From Cycas panzhihuaensis (taxonomy: Eukaryota; Cycadophyta): a DNA stretch of 64,000 nt. The stretch spans positions 151,659,741 through 151,723,740 of the forward strand of contig CM041465.1 in assembly GCA_023213395.1 (NCBI GenBank), written 5' to 3'. The notes beneath the pieces were generated by a model that was given only the letters and a program-made list of their open reading frames with translations, was not told the origin of the DNA and ran no database searches. The position numbers and the translations under genes were made by a program. Of this stretch, positions 35,791 to 46,905 are shown in pieces (the stretch's first letter is position 1; each line of letters begins with the position of its first letter).

Positions 35791-36206
35791 TCAAGTTGCC
35801 ACTCTACCCGTGGTTGGGAAGAATGGGGACAACCTAAGATGGTAGTTTAGGCTCATTTCGGAGCAAGGCGAAGGAATCGCTAAGGGATCATGCGTAAAAC
35901 TTAAGGAACATCCCATTAACCCGGCTTTCTCAAATTCGAGCCCTTCTAGGGTGGCTATCTCAGAAGCACCATTATCGAGGGATTCGATAATGACAAAGGG
36001 ACCAACCCATCGGGGTTTGATTTTGGTCAAACGGTCAATGGAAGTAATGAGCCCGGTGTCGAGCTTCTCTACCTCCATCTTGACGGCAGAAAGCCGGGTG
36101 AAGGGGACGCCGCTCGCGCATGTGGTGGGCGCCGGGAAGGGTGGTGAGGTTATGAGTGACACTCGAGGGTCGATTCCCTTCATGTCAAGATAATCCCATG
36201 CGAAAA
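35791..36206 (-). pseudogene. RT start fused to integrase end (deletion junction in E6 pol)
   Basis: On the minus strand the reading begins DIFAWDYLDMKGIDP, the motif just before RT in plant gypsy elements, then ITSPPF and RLSAVKMEVEKL-DTGLI, the first RT helix region. It switches at once to LTKIKPRWVGPFVII and SLDNGASEIATLEG, the GPF/Y-type C-terminal end of integrase. So the polymerase core, first RNase H and the integrase zinc finger and DDE core are deleted, with the join near 36010-36030. Upstream, a stop lies just before DIFAW. The element cannot make its own RT or integrase. This is a simple deletion by inference; a shared junction in other copies would show that it spread in trans. 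Confidence 0.8.
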
Positions 36207-36467
36207 TGTCTCAAACTCCCGGAAGAAGGAGTATTCCCTTACCTCATCGAGGAGAACATTCTAACCCAACCTTAATGACCTTGCGGGGCCAAGACTACGT
36301 CATGGGTTGCCCCCATGCACATGGCATTGCCCTCCTCGAAGTGGAGAGGGACAAGATCAACGGGAGGCGGAGGAATAAGAGGCGGATCGGATCGAAGCGT
36401 GGATCCGATCGCGAGGATCTTCGGTGACCAAGCCGGTGACCGGAAGGCGTGTTAGGCGCAAGGCCCG

Positions 36468-37519
36468 CTAGATGCTCGGCGAGGCTTCATCGCCCCTCGA
36501 AATAATCCACCCCATGGATGACCTTACTTTGAGTAGGAGAAGGCCGAGGAAGTGAGAGCAACGGACCGTGATGACCATCGGGTTGCTCGGCTTCCTCACG
36601 TAAATCAAGGAAAACAGAAGGTGACCCTCAGAAGGAGCAAAAGGCAATTCCTCAAAACCATTACCTACGGGGGGTAATGAAAAAGGAGAAATGCCGGAAG
36701 TGTCAACACGAGCGATGACGTGTGACACACACGAGGGGCTAGCCTCACCAACGAGAGAGGTTCTAGACGGGGATCTAGAACAGGGCAGGTGCGACCTATT
36801 GGTGCGAAGGAAAGAGATGGGGTGAGGACAATCCTCGTCTTCGTCGAGCGACTTGTCATCGCTGAACGAAGCGAGGTACCCATAGCTCCCAACGCCAATA
36901 GGGGTGAACCGCATGAGACTAGGAGGAGAAGACGCGAGGTCTTCTTCGGACGGGTTAGGTATCCCAATAGAGCAAGCCGAGGCATGAGTGGATGAGCCTG
37001 GGTTTGCTGAACTAGTAGAGCGAGTTTGTTTAGTAAAAGGGCGTTCGCGGGGGATCACTCTCATTCGTCCGTCATGGACGAATTTAAGTTGTCCCCAAAG
37101 GGTCGAGCACACGGCTCCCATTTGATCGAGCCATGGACGACCTAGAAGGAGGTTGTAATCCACATCAACGTCAAGGACTACAACGTCGACAAGAACGGTC
37201 TTACCCTCAAGGGTAAGCGGAATCGCGACAGATCCCAAAGGGGTCTTCTCGCTACCGTCATACCCTTGGCATCGCCAGAGAACGGGTTCCAAGGCAGAAA
37301 TACCAAGCTCTTACATGACACACAAGGGCATGGCATTGACGAAAGAACTGTTGTCGACAACAGTTCTTCGAAGAGTATAATCAGGCGTATCGATGGTGAT
37401 GGTGAATGGGAAGTTCCACTGACGTTCCCTTTCATCGGCAGGGGGAAGATCCTTAGGATCAAAGGAAATAGCGGGTCCACAACCTTGGGCGACACCCAAA
37501 GCGTGGACAGGTACATCAC
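36468..37519 (-). pseudogene. gypsy aspartic protease region of E6
   Basis: Frames 37311-37499 and 36468-37292 form one domain. DTPDYTLRRTVVDNSSFVNAMPL holds the active site: gypsy Tat-type proteases read VDNGSS.N, so the Gly is Ser here (codon 37347-37349; Asp codon 37353-37355). A stop at about 37309 separates it from ELGISALEPVLWRC. Then come TPLGSVAIPLTLEGK, VDVVVLDVDVDYNLLLGRPW and a tail rich in Ser/Pro/Asp leading to RT. The enzyme would cut the polyprotein; as read, it is inactive. Confidence 0.82.
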
Positions 37520-37549
37520 TCGATCCTAAAGCTTCTAGAAGGAGGGCCC

Positions 37550-38234
37550 GCTACTCGGGACAACTCCTCAGAAAGTCCATCAAGGACATTCCTGCGGCGA
37601 CCGTATGGAGCTCGTCCACGACAGAGAAAGGCTTACCCTTCCCGGTAGGTTGGGTAAGTGCCCTTCGGAAGTCGTAATGACCCGGGTGCACAGGAATAGC
37701 CTTGGGGAAGAGAGGGACTTCTGGAGGAAGGGTCTCCGGAAGAGGGTCGGAAGGAGCAAGAGGACAAAAGGCTCCCACTGCTTCCTTAGCAGCTTGAGAT
37801 CATGTAAGGGTAAAAGTGGGAGTTGCTTCAAGCAACTGGATCACCTTTTTCCCCCTGTTCCGGGGTCATGAAGGCGACGGGGTGCGACGGCTAGGAGAAC
37901 GAGAAGAGGAAGAAGAATTCCTAGCGCCCTTCCCTTTATCGCGGGAAGGACGGGATCGAGCGATCTTCCTGCTTCGCTTGTTCTTGGTTTGGGTATTGCG
38001 ATCACGTTCCCCGTGCTTAGGGAACGGATCCTTATGAACTGGTTGATCCAAATTAGGCCTTGAGGCCCGTTTGGGAGAAGAATCGCGTCGAGGGGCATCC
38101 TTTGGATGCTGGGCCCTACAACGCGAATCGTCGTGGAAGCAATCCCCATGAATGGAGCACCACTTCTTCTCAAGCGGGGGGTCAGACCTCCTCGCTTGAG
38201 AGGACTGGGCGTTTCCATTCCTAGGAAGAGGAGC
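37550..38234 (-). pseudogene. gag C-terminus of E6: Cys/His knuckle and basic tail
   Basis: At 38118-38159 the minus strand reads CSIHGDCFHDDSRC, a CX2HX5HX4C-like knuckle as found in plant gypsy gag; all metal ligands are intact, unlike the copia knuckles of this window. It is followed by a Lys/Arg/Ser-rich tail (KNKRSRKIARSRPSRDKGKG, then SSSSSRSPSRRTPSPS) likely to bind RNA. The frame continues from the TTG codon near 38050 and is open to 37866. The region 37550-37865 links to protease. Confidence 0.72.
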
Positions 38235-38935
38235 TTAGGTAGTTTGTTGAACTTGCTTGTTTGACGTAGGAGATGAAGGATCTTGAAGCTTGAACTCCTT
38301 CATCGTATGCTCGAATGAGCGTATAGCTGATGTGAGAGGGTCTAAAGTCCTCTCGGTAGGATGAGAGGAAGACCGCCTACCGGGAAGGTTTGGTATCTTT
38401 GGTAGGGGGTGGTGCCTCACGGTGTTGTGAGGGCTTAAGAGGTCTCTTGAGACCCGCTTGGATCTCAATAGCCTCCAACGCCAAGCACTTAGCGATCGCG
38501 GAATCACATGTGGTTGCCCCCATCTTGAGGACTTCCACGTGGACTTCGGGACGAAGCACATTGACGAACAGGTCTCGCTTCAGCTCCTCGGGCAATATTG
38601 CCTTAGTAGAATGAAGCAAGTCGTGGAATCGTGGCACAAAGTCACGATTCATCTCATCGCGACCTTGTTTGAGCGAAAGAAGAGACTTCATTCCGCTCTC
38701 GAATGGATGAGCTACATCAAAATAGTTGATGAACTCATCCACCAATTGCTGGAATGAATGGATTGAATGGGCGGAGACTAGAGAACCATTTGAGGGCGTC
38801 ACCCTGCAAGGATCTAGGGAATAGTTTCATCAAAATATTGTCGTAAGCCCAGTAATCGATGCATGCCATAGAAAAACTACGGACATGCTCACGGGTTCAT
38901 GACAAAGTCCCATCGAATCTAGGAACTTGTGGGGA
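38235..38935 (-). pseudogene. retrotransposon gag core of E6
   Basis: The reading starts at VPRFDGTLS, a stop where Trp is expected (near 38908), then TREHVRSFSMACIDYW, LMKLFPRSLQGDALKWFSSL, and after a frame change the open piece 38377-38802: SFQQLVDEFINYFD, LLSLKQGRDE, VPRFHDLLHSTKAILPE, LFVNVLRPEVHVEVLKM. This is the Retrotrans_gag domain (FP.SL.G.AL.WF..L, then F..F...F...Q). Gag would form the particle and could package RNA for mobilisation in trans. One stop and one frameshift are seen. Confidence 0.85.
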
Positions 38936-39004
38936 TGAGGCGAAGTTGGTTCGCAACGCCAACCGAAAGAGGGGTTGACCTAAAGTCCATGAAGGGGCAC
39001 GCCC

Positions 39005-40147
39005 TTACCTGAATTGTAGGATCAACGAATGTCGAAGTAGGTAACGCACAAGGAGCGGATGGGGGTGGGACACCCATCCCTCCTTGAGGAAGCGCTCACG
39101 AAAAGAGGCGTGGGGGTAGGTGCCTTGGAAGGGAGTCGGGTTCCCTTGCGAAGGCACAACGGATGGGATTGCGTTGGAAGAAGGGTAAGACGGATGTGGA
39201 ACCGAGTTTTGCCCATATGGGCCACCCGTAGGTGGAGCAACCCCATATGGGTGTAGCAGATCCACCCCATAAACGGGAAGACGGCTTCCTCTACCCTGCC
39301 CCCAAGGTTGAGAGGTATATCCTGGGGGAACGTAGAAGGAAGCACCAACGTGCTGGGCTGGAAGATGCGTGGGAGCAGATCCCACATGACTAATGGTTGG
39401 AAAGCTAGTAGGGCCAATAGGCCTACTAGGGACGGTATGCGCCACATTAGGAGATGGCACATTGGTTTGATTAGGAGCGGGTATGCTAACCCTTAATTGA
39501 GGGAAAGACACACCACGAGAAGATCCTAAGGCATTAGGACCTTGATGAAGGACGGAAGGTGCCACGCATGCCCCCACTGCAGGGAACGAGTGGGACGTAC
39601 GTGTAGGCACGAAGGGATTTGTGGTCATAGGAAGGGTGGACGAGGATGAGGCATGAGGTGGGGGAGCGGAAGAGGAAGAGGCCCCTCCATGAAGAACATC
39701 CTTAAACCACCTAGGACGTGGTTGCAAGCGTGTTGCGCGGCAACACTCGTTGAAAGCTTCAACTACGTCAACAGGAGGAGTCCCAACACACTCGTAAGAG
39801 GTGATCGGAACCTCAAACAAGGTAGGATCCTCGGAACATTCCTCATAAGAATTGCCAACTACGTGGCAACCCTCAAGAGGAACGGGTCCTTCTACGGCGT
39901 GGGTAGAAGGATGAGCATCGAAAGAAAGGTGTTGGTCATTTGGATAATAAAGGGGGTTGTCACCCTCTTGGGTGGACCCGGGAATAACAGGAGGAAAGGC
40001 ATGGGTTTCCATAGCTGAAGTATGGTAGGTCCAGTCGGAAGAGTATCCCTCCATAGTCGGATCAGAATCCGACAAGGCAAGAAGGCGATACTCGGGGTCC
40101 TCTAACAAAGGAGGTAGACCGCGCAAACGACGAGAGAAACGCCGCAT
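39005..40147 (-). pseudogene. N-terminal gag region of E6 (Pro/Ser-rich)
   Basis: The longest open frame in E6: 380 codons from ATG at 40147, about 170 bases inside the PBS. It opens MRRFSRRLRGLPPLL and is rich in Pro, Ser, His and Gly, with no domain I recognise. Tat/Ogre-type elements often have an extra or extended frame before the gag core, which this resembles. A stop and frame change separate it from the gag core at 38935. The start choice rests on it being the first ATG of the frame and its position after the leader. Confidence 0.65.
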
Positions 40148-40300
40148 GCAAGGTCAACCGACAATGTTAGGAAAGGAGAAAAAGTGGTAAAACACACGCA
40201 TTGGGGGGTGCCCAACGTGGAAATCGAGATAAGTATGAAAAGGATCACTCAAGAGTAGCGAAACCAACCAAAGAGAGCGAAACTAGCTCCCTTACTGGCA

Positions 40301-40319
40301 GTCCCCAGTATGGTCGCCA
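40301..40319 (-). other. primer-binding site of E6
   Basis: In element sense TGGCGACCATACTGGGGAC, one base inside the 5' LTR. It has the TGGCGAC....TGGGGA form seen in Tat/Ogre-type gypsy elements (tRNA-Arg-type primers are reported for Ogre). It fixes the element's minus orientation. Confidence 0.75.
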
Positions 40320-40320
40320 G

Positions 40321-42893
40321 TGGACGCGCCGCTACGGGATAACTACCTAACTGATAGGTGTAAGAGAGGGTGAGTGGTGGAATGATAGAAGGTGGGACCT
40401 AAAAGGTGGGTAACTACCACGCAGAGCGCCTGCAAGCGTCGAGCGCGAGTTCAGATCTGCAATGGAGTATGGCTACTATCGGGTGACCCTTCACCGCTTC
40501 GAGTAAGGGGTGAAGGCGCGTAGGGCAAACCTGGGTTGACCTGGGAATAGGACCCTCCCACCCTTGGGTGGCCAGAAGGGGGGAAGAGAAGACCTAATGG
40601 AGACAGGCCAAGGGCACTCCTACCCAACCTAACCGGATACACGAGTGATGCTGGAAGCAAGGCACTCGTGCGATCAAGGAGAGAAGAGGAAAGGTAGGGT
40701 GGAGAAGGACTCCTACAATCTTTCCTACGAATGATAAAGATGCATGAAACAAGACAAAAGCATAGCAAACAAGTACCAAACCAATTTTTCCCTTTAATCC
40801 TTCAATGTACTAATTACTACGAAAGAAATAAAAGGAAAAGAAAGGGTAGCGGAGGGGAACGAATGTGCACCTGGAGCGAAGGCATGCGGGACGAAGCAAC
40901 CTTCTCGAGGAACGCCCAACCACTCCGCGCGACGCATCGGATGCGAGATAGGCGTGACGAAGAGGGGGCTTCCTTACCTTCCACGGAAAAATCAAATGCA
41001 ATACCAAGACAGAAAGGAAGCACCAACTAAGAAATGAAATAGCATGAAAACATAACGCATATGAAGGTGCTTCTGGTAGCTAGGCCCACAGGCGATGCAC
41101 TCCACGCTTCCCAAGTACACATGGCGATAGCGGTCTCTTTCCTTCCCCGAAGGAAGAGAACTAACATGCAACATAAAAACTCTAACAATATATGCCTAAA
41201 TAACATAAACGAGAATTTGATATACATGCTAGTGCTAACCCAACAATGAAAGTATCAAAAGAAAGTGACCAAAGTGAAAGTAAATGGTTGGGTAAGCCTC
41301 GGAGTGGCCTACCTCCCGCAAATGATGCCCAAACCTCCCCCCAAGATCCACGAGGCAGCGGGGGGAAAATCAAGAACAAGAGCTGGAAAATGGCAGCAAA
41401 AAGGGGTAAAGAAAGGCCCAAGGGTACCCACGGCGAACCGGGATGCTATGAGGAGCAAACCGGGTGACCTGGGGGAGAAAGGTGGAGCAAGAAACCAGCG
41501 GTTGGGACTTATGTGTGATGCCCAAACCCAAGCAAAGGCTCCAAATCAGCGCTGCAACTTGTGACAATGCTGGTTTGGGCAACCAAAGGGAGCGTTCAAA
41601 CCCTTATTAGCAAACCAAGAGCAGCACGGGGCGAGAGGGAGGTTTTGGGGGGCTTAGAGCCGCCTAGGGAGCATGGAAGGTGGTACGGAATCCACCCAGC
41701 TCCTCTCCAAAACCTATGCAACCCCTCAACGCTGCTGCCTTAGACAGTAAACGCAGGCAAGAAGCACAGGGAGAGTGGTATAACAGCCTCCAAAAGGGAG
41801 GACAACCAACTCTCAAGCAATAAGTAAGAGCAAACAAGCTGAAGCATGAATATCACAAGAAAACAAGCCTAAAAACAAGGAATACCTGAAGAGAAGAGGC
41901 AAGGGATTTGCCTCAGCCAAAGGGCGTGAGAGGGACCGATAAATCACCCAGATCCAAGTAGAGCAGGTTTGAGGCCCTGCTACGGAGGTGTGACGGGAAA
42001 CACCTGCACTTGGGGCGCTTATGGACTGCCTGGGTGAAGACCGGCTGGACACCACTTCAAAGGAGCCCTCTCCAAGGTGTTCAAGGGGCTGGGAGAATGT
42101 CTTAGCCACGCCAAAGGAGAGTGAGCCAGTATGAAGAGTGCAGTCCGCTTGATGCAAAGAAACAACAGAGAGAAGCAGAGCAGGAGAGTGTTTCCTTGAG
42201 AGCAATTCCAAGAGTCAGCAAAAAAGATCCTTGAAAATGAGCCAAAAAGGGCTTAAGTACTCAAGCAAAACCCTAAAGCATGCGATTAGGGCGCAGCTGG
42301 AAGAGAAATAAAGCGCGAGCCATGTGGCAGTTTCGCAATAAATGCAAAATTGCCACGGCAGATTTTTAAAAACAACCTGAGATAGTCAGAGTCACGAATA
42401 TTCGCTGCGAATATTCTGGCGGTACCGCAAAAAATCTGGCAGTACGCGCTTAGGGCTGAAAATGGGACCTACCAACCACCCAGTTAAAGGCATTTACGTA
42501 AAAGGTTAATGTAACGCTAGGACACCCACCCGGGAGCAAACAAACCAACAAAACGGGTCCAAAGGAGCAAAAATAGGGCTCGAGTGGGGTGGCAAGTTGA
42601 CCAAACGATGATGAGTCATCACACGGGTGGAGGTGGCACAAACCTAGTGGATCCTGGAGCGAGGAGGCGGAAGTAATACGGTCACCAGGGTGCCACACTC
42701 GCTGGGAGTGTGCCCCTGCTGTAGTCGTCATAGGCTAAAATAAGCGTGGACGACCACAAGGTCGCCCACAAAGTCATACACATGCAGATACGCAAGCAAA
42801 CATCTAGTAAAAGAAAGTGATGATAATGCGAGAGACATACCTTCACTTACCTGAGTCGGTGATTCTGTATCCGTTCCCGGAAGCCAGGAAACA
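40321..42893 (-). repeat. 5' LTR of E6
   Basis: 2573 bp, TGGACGCGCC to AGGAAACA, followed by TSD GACAT. It is highly similar to 28845-31383, with base changes and clustered short indels, for example around 40426-40456 versus 28950-28985. It is the better-preserved copy for boundaries. Confidence 0.93.
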
Positions 42894-42898
42894 GACAT

Positions 42899-43821
42899 CA
42901 CTTGCTTATTTAAGAAAAATTAGAAGTTTGATTATTAATTAAGAGTTATTATTTGGATCGTGAGAGTTTATCTGAGGTTGCTTAATGGATTGGGTAAGTT
43001 ATCCACTTGATTTGAGATGTGGAGGACTCTTATAAGTTTGGTTATTTGAAAAATTAGAAATAATATTTGTAGGTTATTCATAAAACTAGGTTTAGTTATT
43101 GAGGATTTTAACTAATATATATTTTTAGTTAGAAATCTGATAGCCACATATGATAAGAGACGTAAAAACATATTAGACATATTACCCTATTATAACTAAC
43201 TTGATAGGCTACCTGATATGCCTTGTTCCTTAAGTTAGTTAGTTGAAGAAGAGTTGATTAAGTGATTAGTTACCAAGAAAAGCTATAAAGGGTTGAGGTT
43301 TCTATATTTTGTAAGACAAGAGATAAAAGAATATTCATAAAGTACTCTTATTAAAATATATTTGACTAGCTACAATATGTTGTATTTATTTTATGAAGTT
43401 GATAAACCATGTATGAGAAATACTTCTTAGGTAACTAGCAATTGTAGTGGCTAGGTACCCATGTATTTTAATAGATGGTTGTTATTTTATATGTGATTTA
43501 GTAAATTTGATTTGATAATGAAGTTAGTGATTCTATTTTGTAGCTTACATATGGAAGATATGAAGTTATTGAGGAGTAACTTTATATATCAGGATGAGTT
43601 GAAAGTCATGTTTATTTGATTATTGGTTTATAGATGGTGGTGTGATATATTTCTATGGCACAAGATGTGATTTACTTATAGCAGACAAGTATGGTAAAGA
43701 CAAGTTTTTTATATGTTGATACTTACAAGTAGTACAAAGATAAAGATAAATAGGTGATCCAATGTGGTTTATCATGAAGATAAAGGTATTTGAATTCCAT
43801 AAATTAAACATTAAGGAGAAA
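42899..43821 (+). other. right internal part of E5 with PPT
   Basis: The E5 internal region resumes after E6. It is AT-rich, with no gag or pol motif, and ends with the PPT TTAAGGAGAAA at 43811-43821 immediately before the 3' LTR. Confidence 0.7.
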
Positions 43822-44280
43822 TGTTAGAATATGAATTTCATAGATATTGATGTAATACTTAATTAGTAGTCTAGTGATTATTGGTCAATGTAAAAATTCT
43901 CATACATAATCTCATAGTTTGATGTAATAGTGAAATATGATTGAATGACGGTAAGATGATGTATTTATATAAGAGCAATTTATGTTGAAAGGAAAATTAT
44001 ATCACTTAGTCATCCTTATAAGGATATGATGACTCATAATATAAACCATTTTATTATTATTTCTTAATATGAGATCTCATATATATTTGGAGGTGGTTCT
44101 TTTTCATTCATAGTTTTCTTATATTAAATATGGTGTCACATATGATATTTGTATGATTGACTCTTACACCCTTATCTTTACCTACTTATTATGTTCATTA
44201 TCTACTTGACTAATCATATGATTATTTTTTATCATGTTTAATTATACACTTTTATATAAGTCAATTTAGAAAATTTAACA
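43822..44280 (+). repeat. 3' LTR of E5
   Basis: 459 bp, TGTTAGAATATGAATT to AAATTTAACA, followed by TSD TATAT (44281-44285). Pairs with 26464-26915. Confidence 0.92.
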
Positions 44281-44899
44281 TATATATGTCATTCCATAAC
44301 CTTACGTATAACCCAAACTACCTTTACCCTTTTACCCTCTATTTTCCTACTAATATTTCATGTACTTAATTCCTTACTCTTATCTCAAACATACATTGCC
44401 CTTATCCATTACCTTCCTCACTTAAATTGTCACTCCCTAGACATCTCTCTTATAGGCTGCCACTCCTTACTTTGTATATGTGTCTGTGTAATTTGGTCAA
44501 CGTGTGGCTGAATTTGATTTACAAAGATCATATGATCAATTAAAATTGATAAAAACTGAATTAAAATGACTTCATACAATCCAACGATGAAAGATTCAAA
44601 TATGCAATAGATGGGGTGATTGTTATGATTATAGGAAAAATGAAATCCTCCATGATGATGAATATGCAGATGGTATAATAATCATGTAATAGTGAAATGA
44701 TCATGGTACATAGATGAACAATGGTAATTCATAATTTATGCAATGATAGTAGATCAATGAGAAAATTATAATGATTGCATAACATAATCTTTGCAACTAT
44801 GATTTCAACATAAATAACATCACATACAACAACCAGACAAGAGTGGTAAATGATGGCCAAGAAATATGAGCTTAATAAGGGAATACAACATGCAATTAC
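44281..44899. other. spacer: pyrimidine-rich then AT-rich
   Basis: 44286-44470 continues the C/T-rich tract interrupted by E5. The remainder, to the approximate E7 edge, is AT-rich. No gene is supported; the 80-codon minus-strand frame 44729-44971 is hydrophobic by composition and has no motif. Confidence 0.5.
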
Positions 44900-45364
44900 T
44901 GATATGAAAGTAGGGCATACTGACCCTGAGTGGATAATAACATATAAATAATAACACCAATAGTATGCCATACTAACCAGATATGTACCTACTTATAATA
45001 GCTACATGCAAGTATCGAGTATAAACTCAATGAAGGACACCAACATAAATCCACAATGGGTACACCCATGAATAAGGGTTTTGTCTCACATAACCACAAA
45101 TAGAAATAAGCTCATTTTCATTGAAGGAAAATCAAGAGTAAAATACAAATAAGTGAATATAGGGGCAAGAAGAGATAAATGTTATTGTGAGAAGGGTGGT
45201 ATTGATAAACATGAAGGCCTTTAGATCCCATATATACATAGGCGAGACCGAGAGGGCTTGACATACCTCTCAAAGTCTATCATTTCCTAGCATTGATAAA
45301 TGTCTAACAAGTGAGCCACCTCTAAGATATGGGTTATTATCTCAATATGGGTATTATCCTAACA
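44900..45364 (-). repeat. 3' LTR of E7 (left edge approximate)
   Basis: The right part (about 45115-45364) aligns well with 57650-57897 and ends TATCCTAACA. The adjoining TTTCTCTACTTT is the reverse complement of a purine-rich PPT. The left part cannot be aligned with confidence, so 44900 is set only from the length of the 5' LTR. Confidence 0.6.
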
Positions 45365-45377
45365 TTTCTCTACTTTA

Positions 45378-46673
45378 ATACCCATTTAGGGAGACTCTAA
45401 GTTTATCTATGAGTTTGATGAACTTTATTTTGTTAAGTGCCTTTGTGAAGATGTCTACCACTTGATCCTCTATGTTATAATAGACCAGCTCTAACTTACC
45501 TTGTTGCATTAGCTCTCTAATGAAGTGATGCTATATTTTAATATATTTTATCCTACATTAAAACGTTGGATTCTTAGTCATCTGAATTATACTTTGGTTA
45601 TCATAAAATAACTATATGGGACTAATCTATTCCTCCTATAAATCTTGAAGTAATCTTCTAAGCTAAATTTTTTCACAAGCTCTTACTGCAATTGCTTTAT
45701 ACTTTGCTTTTGTAGTAGATAGGGATACTATTGCCTACTTCTTTGAACTTTATACTACTACTTCCAAATCTAAATTAAATGCATAACTTGAGGTCAAGTT
45801 TCTATTATTTACATAATATACCCAGTTTGAGTTTGCAAAACTAATCAACTTATAATCCCCTAATAACCTGTAATATAGACCATACCCAATAGTTCCTCTG
45901 AGATACCTAATAATCCTTTTAGTTTCTTACCAATACTTAATATTAAGATCATGTGTAAACTTAAAAACCACAACGACTACATACATACTATTTGGTTGAG
46001 TTGAAGTCAAGTAAATAAGGCTCTTAATCAACTACCTATAAAGTGTAAGGTCAACTGATTTAGACTCCTCAAATTTAGATAATTTTAACCCAACTTTTAC
46101 TAGTGTTGCAAGTGGATGGTAATTATCCATATTAAATTTATACAATATATCTAATATATATTTTCTCTATGATACAAATATCCCCTTTTCATTTTGCCAT
46201 ACTTCAATGATTAAGAAATAATACATAAGTCCCAAATCTATCATTTCAAACTCTTTACACATATCTTCCTTAGATTTTTAGGACAAGTAATCACAATTCT
46301 CAATATGTACTAGGTTATCCATATATAAGACCAACATTAATATTGAGATTTTTTCCAACTTTATATATAAGTTGGGATTTGATTAGATTCTTAAGAATCC
46401 TTTATCCTTAAATTATTTATCAATCCTAGAGTATTATGCTCTAGGTGCTTGTTTAAGTCTATATAAGATCTTTTTGAGTTTATAGATTTTGTCTTCCTTT
46501 CCTTTCACTTCAAAACCCTTAAGTTGCTGGATATATATTTTCTCATCAATATATCTATTTAGGAGGGAACTCTTCATATCCATTTGATAGACTATTCAGT
46601 CTTATTGTGTAATTAAGGCCATGATTAATCTAATTATTTCTAACCTTGCAACTAGTATAAATATTTTATTATA
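45378..46673 (-). pseudogene. copia RNase H and C-terminal RT of E7
   Basis: Minus-strand, heavily decayed. The RT active-site region at 46314-46325 reads YMDN within LVLYMDNLVH, the same substitution as in E2. Leftward, RT and RNase H continue to the PPT, with many stops. On the right it stops at GTCTC (46674-46678), where E8 is inserted; the RT N-terminal half resumes at 49785. Dead by active-site loss, stops and the insertion. Confidence 0.75.
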
Positions 46674-46678
46674 GTCTC

Positions 46679-46905
46679 TGTTGAAATATTGATAATGCAC
46701 ATTTGTTTTGTCCCACATGCAAGTGGGTCCTAGTCTCACTATCATGTCATATACTATAAATACACACATAGTGTATCATATGTAATATCTGTTGTAATGA
46801 CGTTTTATTAATATAATGGAGGTACCTTAAGGGTACTATTTAATCCTTTGGAGGGGTGTTTTATTTCTATTTGTGAATATCTTATTACAGGTCTATTTTA
46901 CAACA
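46679..46905 (+). repeat. 5' LTR of E8
   Basis: 227 bp, TGTTGAAATATTG to TTTACAACA. A TATA-like CTATAAATACAC lies at about 46754, and an imperfect palindrome GGTACCTTAAGGGTAC at 46821-46836. Pairs with 49553-49779. Confidence 0.95.

Larger units (their letters stand above)
28845..42893 (-). mobile_element. E6: Ty3/gypsy (Tat-like) deletion derivative with antisense PMD gene
   Basis: 14,049 bp, TSD GACAT on both sides (28840-28844 and 42894-42898), LTRs of 2539 and 2573 bp, internal region 8937 bp. It is on the minus strand: the PBS-like TGGCGACCATACTGGGGAC (40301-40319) is next to the right LTR, and gag, zinc-knuckle region and protease follow leftward. RT core, first RNase H and integrase core are missing. 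An antisense PMD-like gene and a second RNase H lie before the 3' LTR. The long LTRs, PBS type, VDN-type protease site and extra RNase H all suggest the Tat/Ogre branch. Composition is much more GC-rich than the surroundings. Confidence 0.9.
26464..44280 (+). mobile_element. E5: non-coding LTR element, split by E6
   Basis: Paired LTRs (26464-26915 and 43822-44280), perfect TSD TATAT (26459-26463 and 44281-44285), PBS TGGTATCAGA at 26916 and PPT TTAAGGAGAAA at 43811-43821. Removing E6 and one copy of its TSD leaves about 3.76 kb, of which about 2.85 kb is internal. I find no gag or pol motif in it, so it is non-autonomous, LARD-like in character though short. The LTRs are visibly diverged, which makes E5 older than E6. 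Confidence 0.9.

Noticed and set aside
36206-40018. Plus-strand frames across the E6 gag-protease region (for example 39653-40018)
   Set aside because: Shadows of the minus-strand gag and protease frames.
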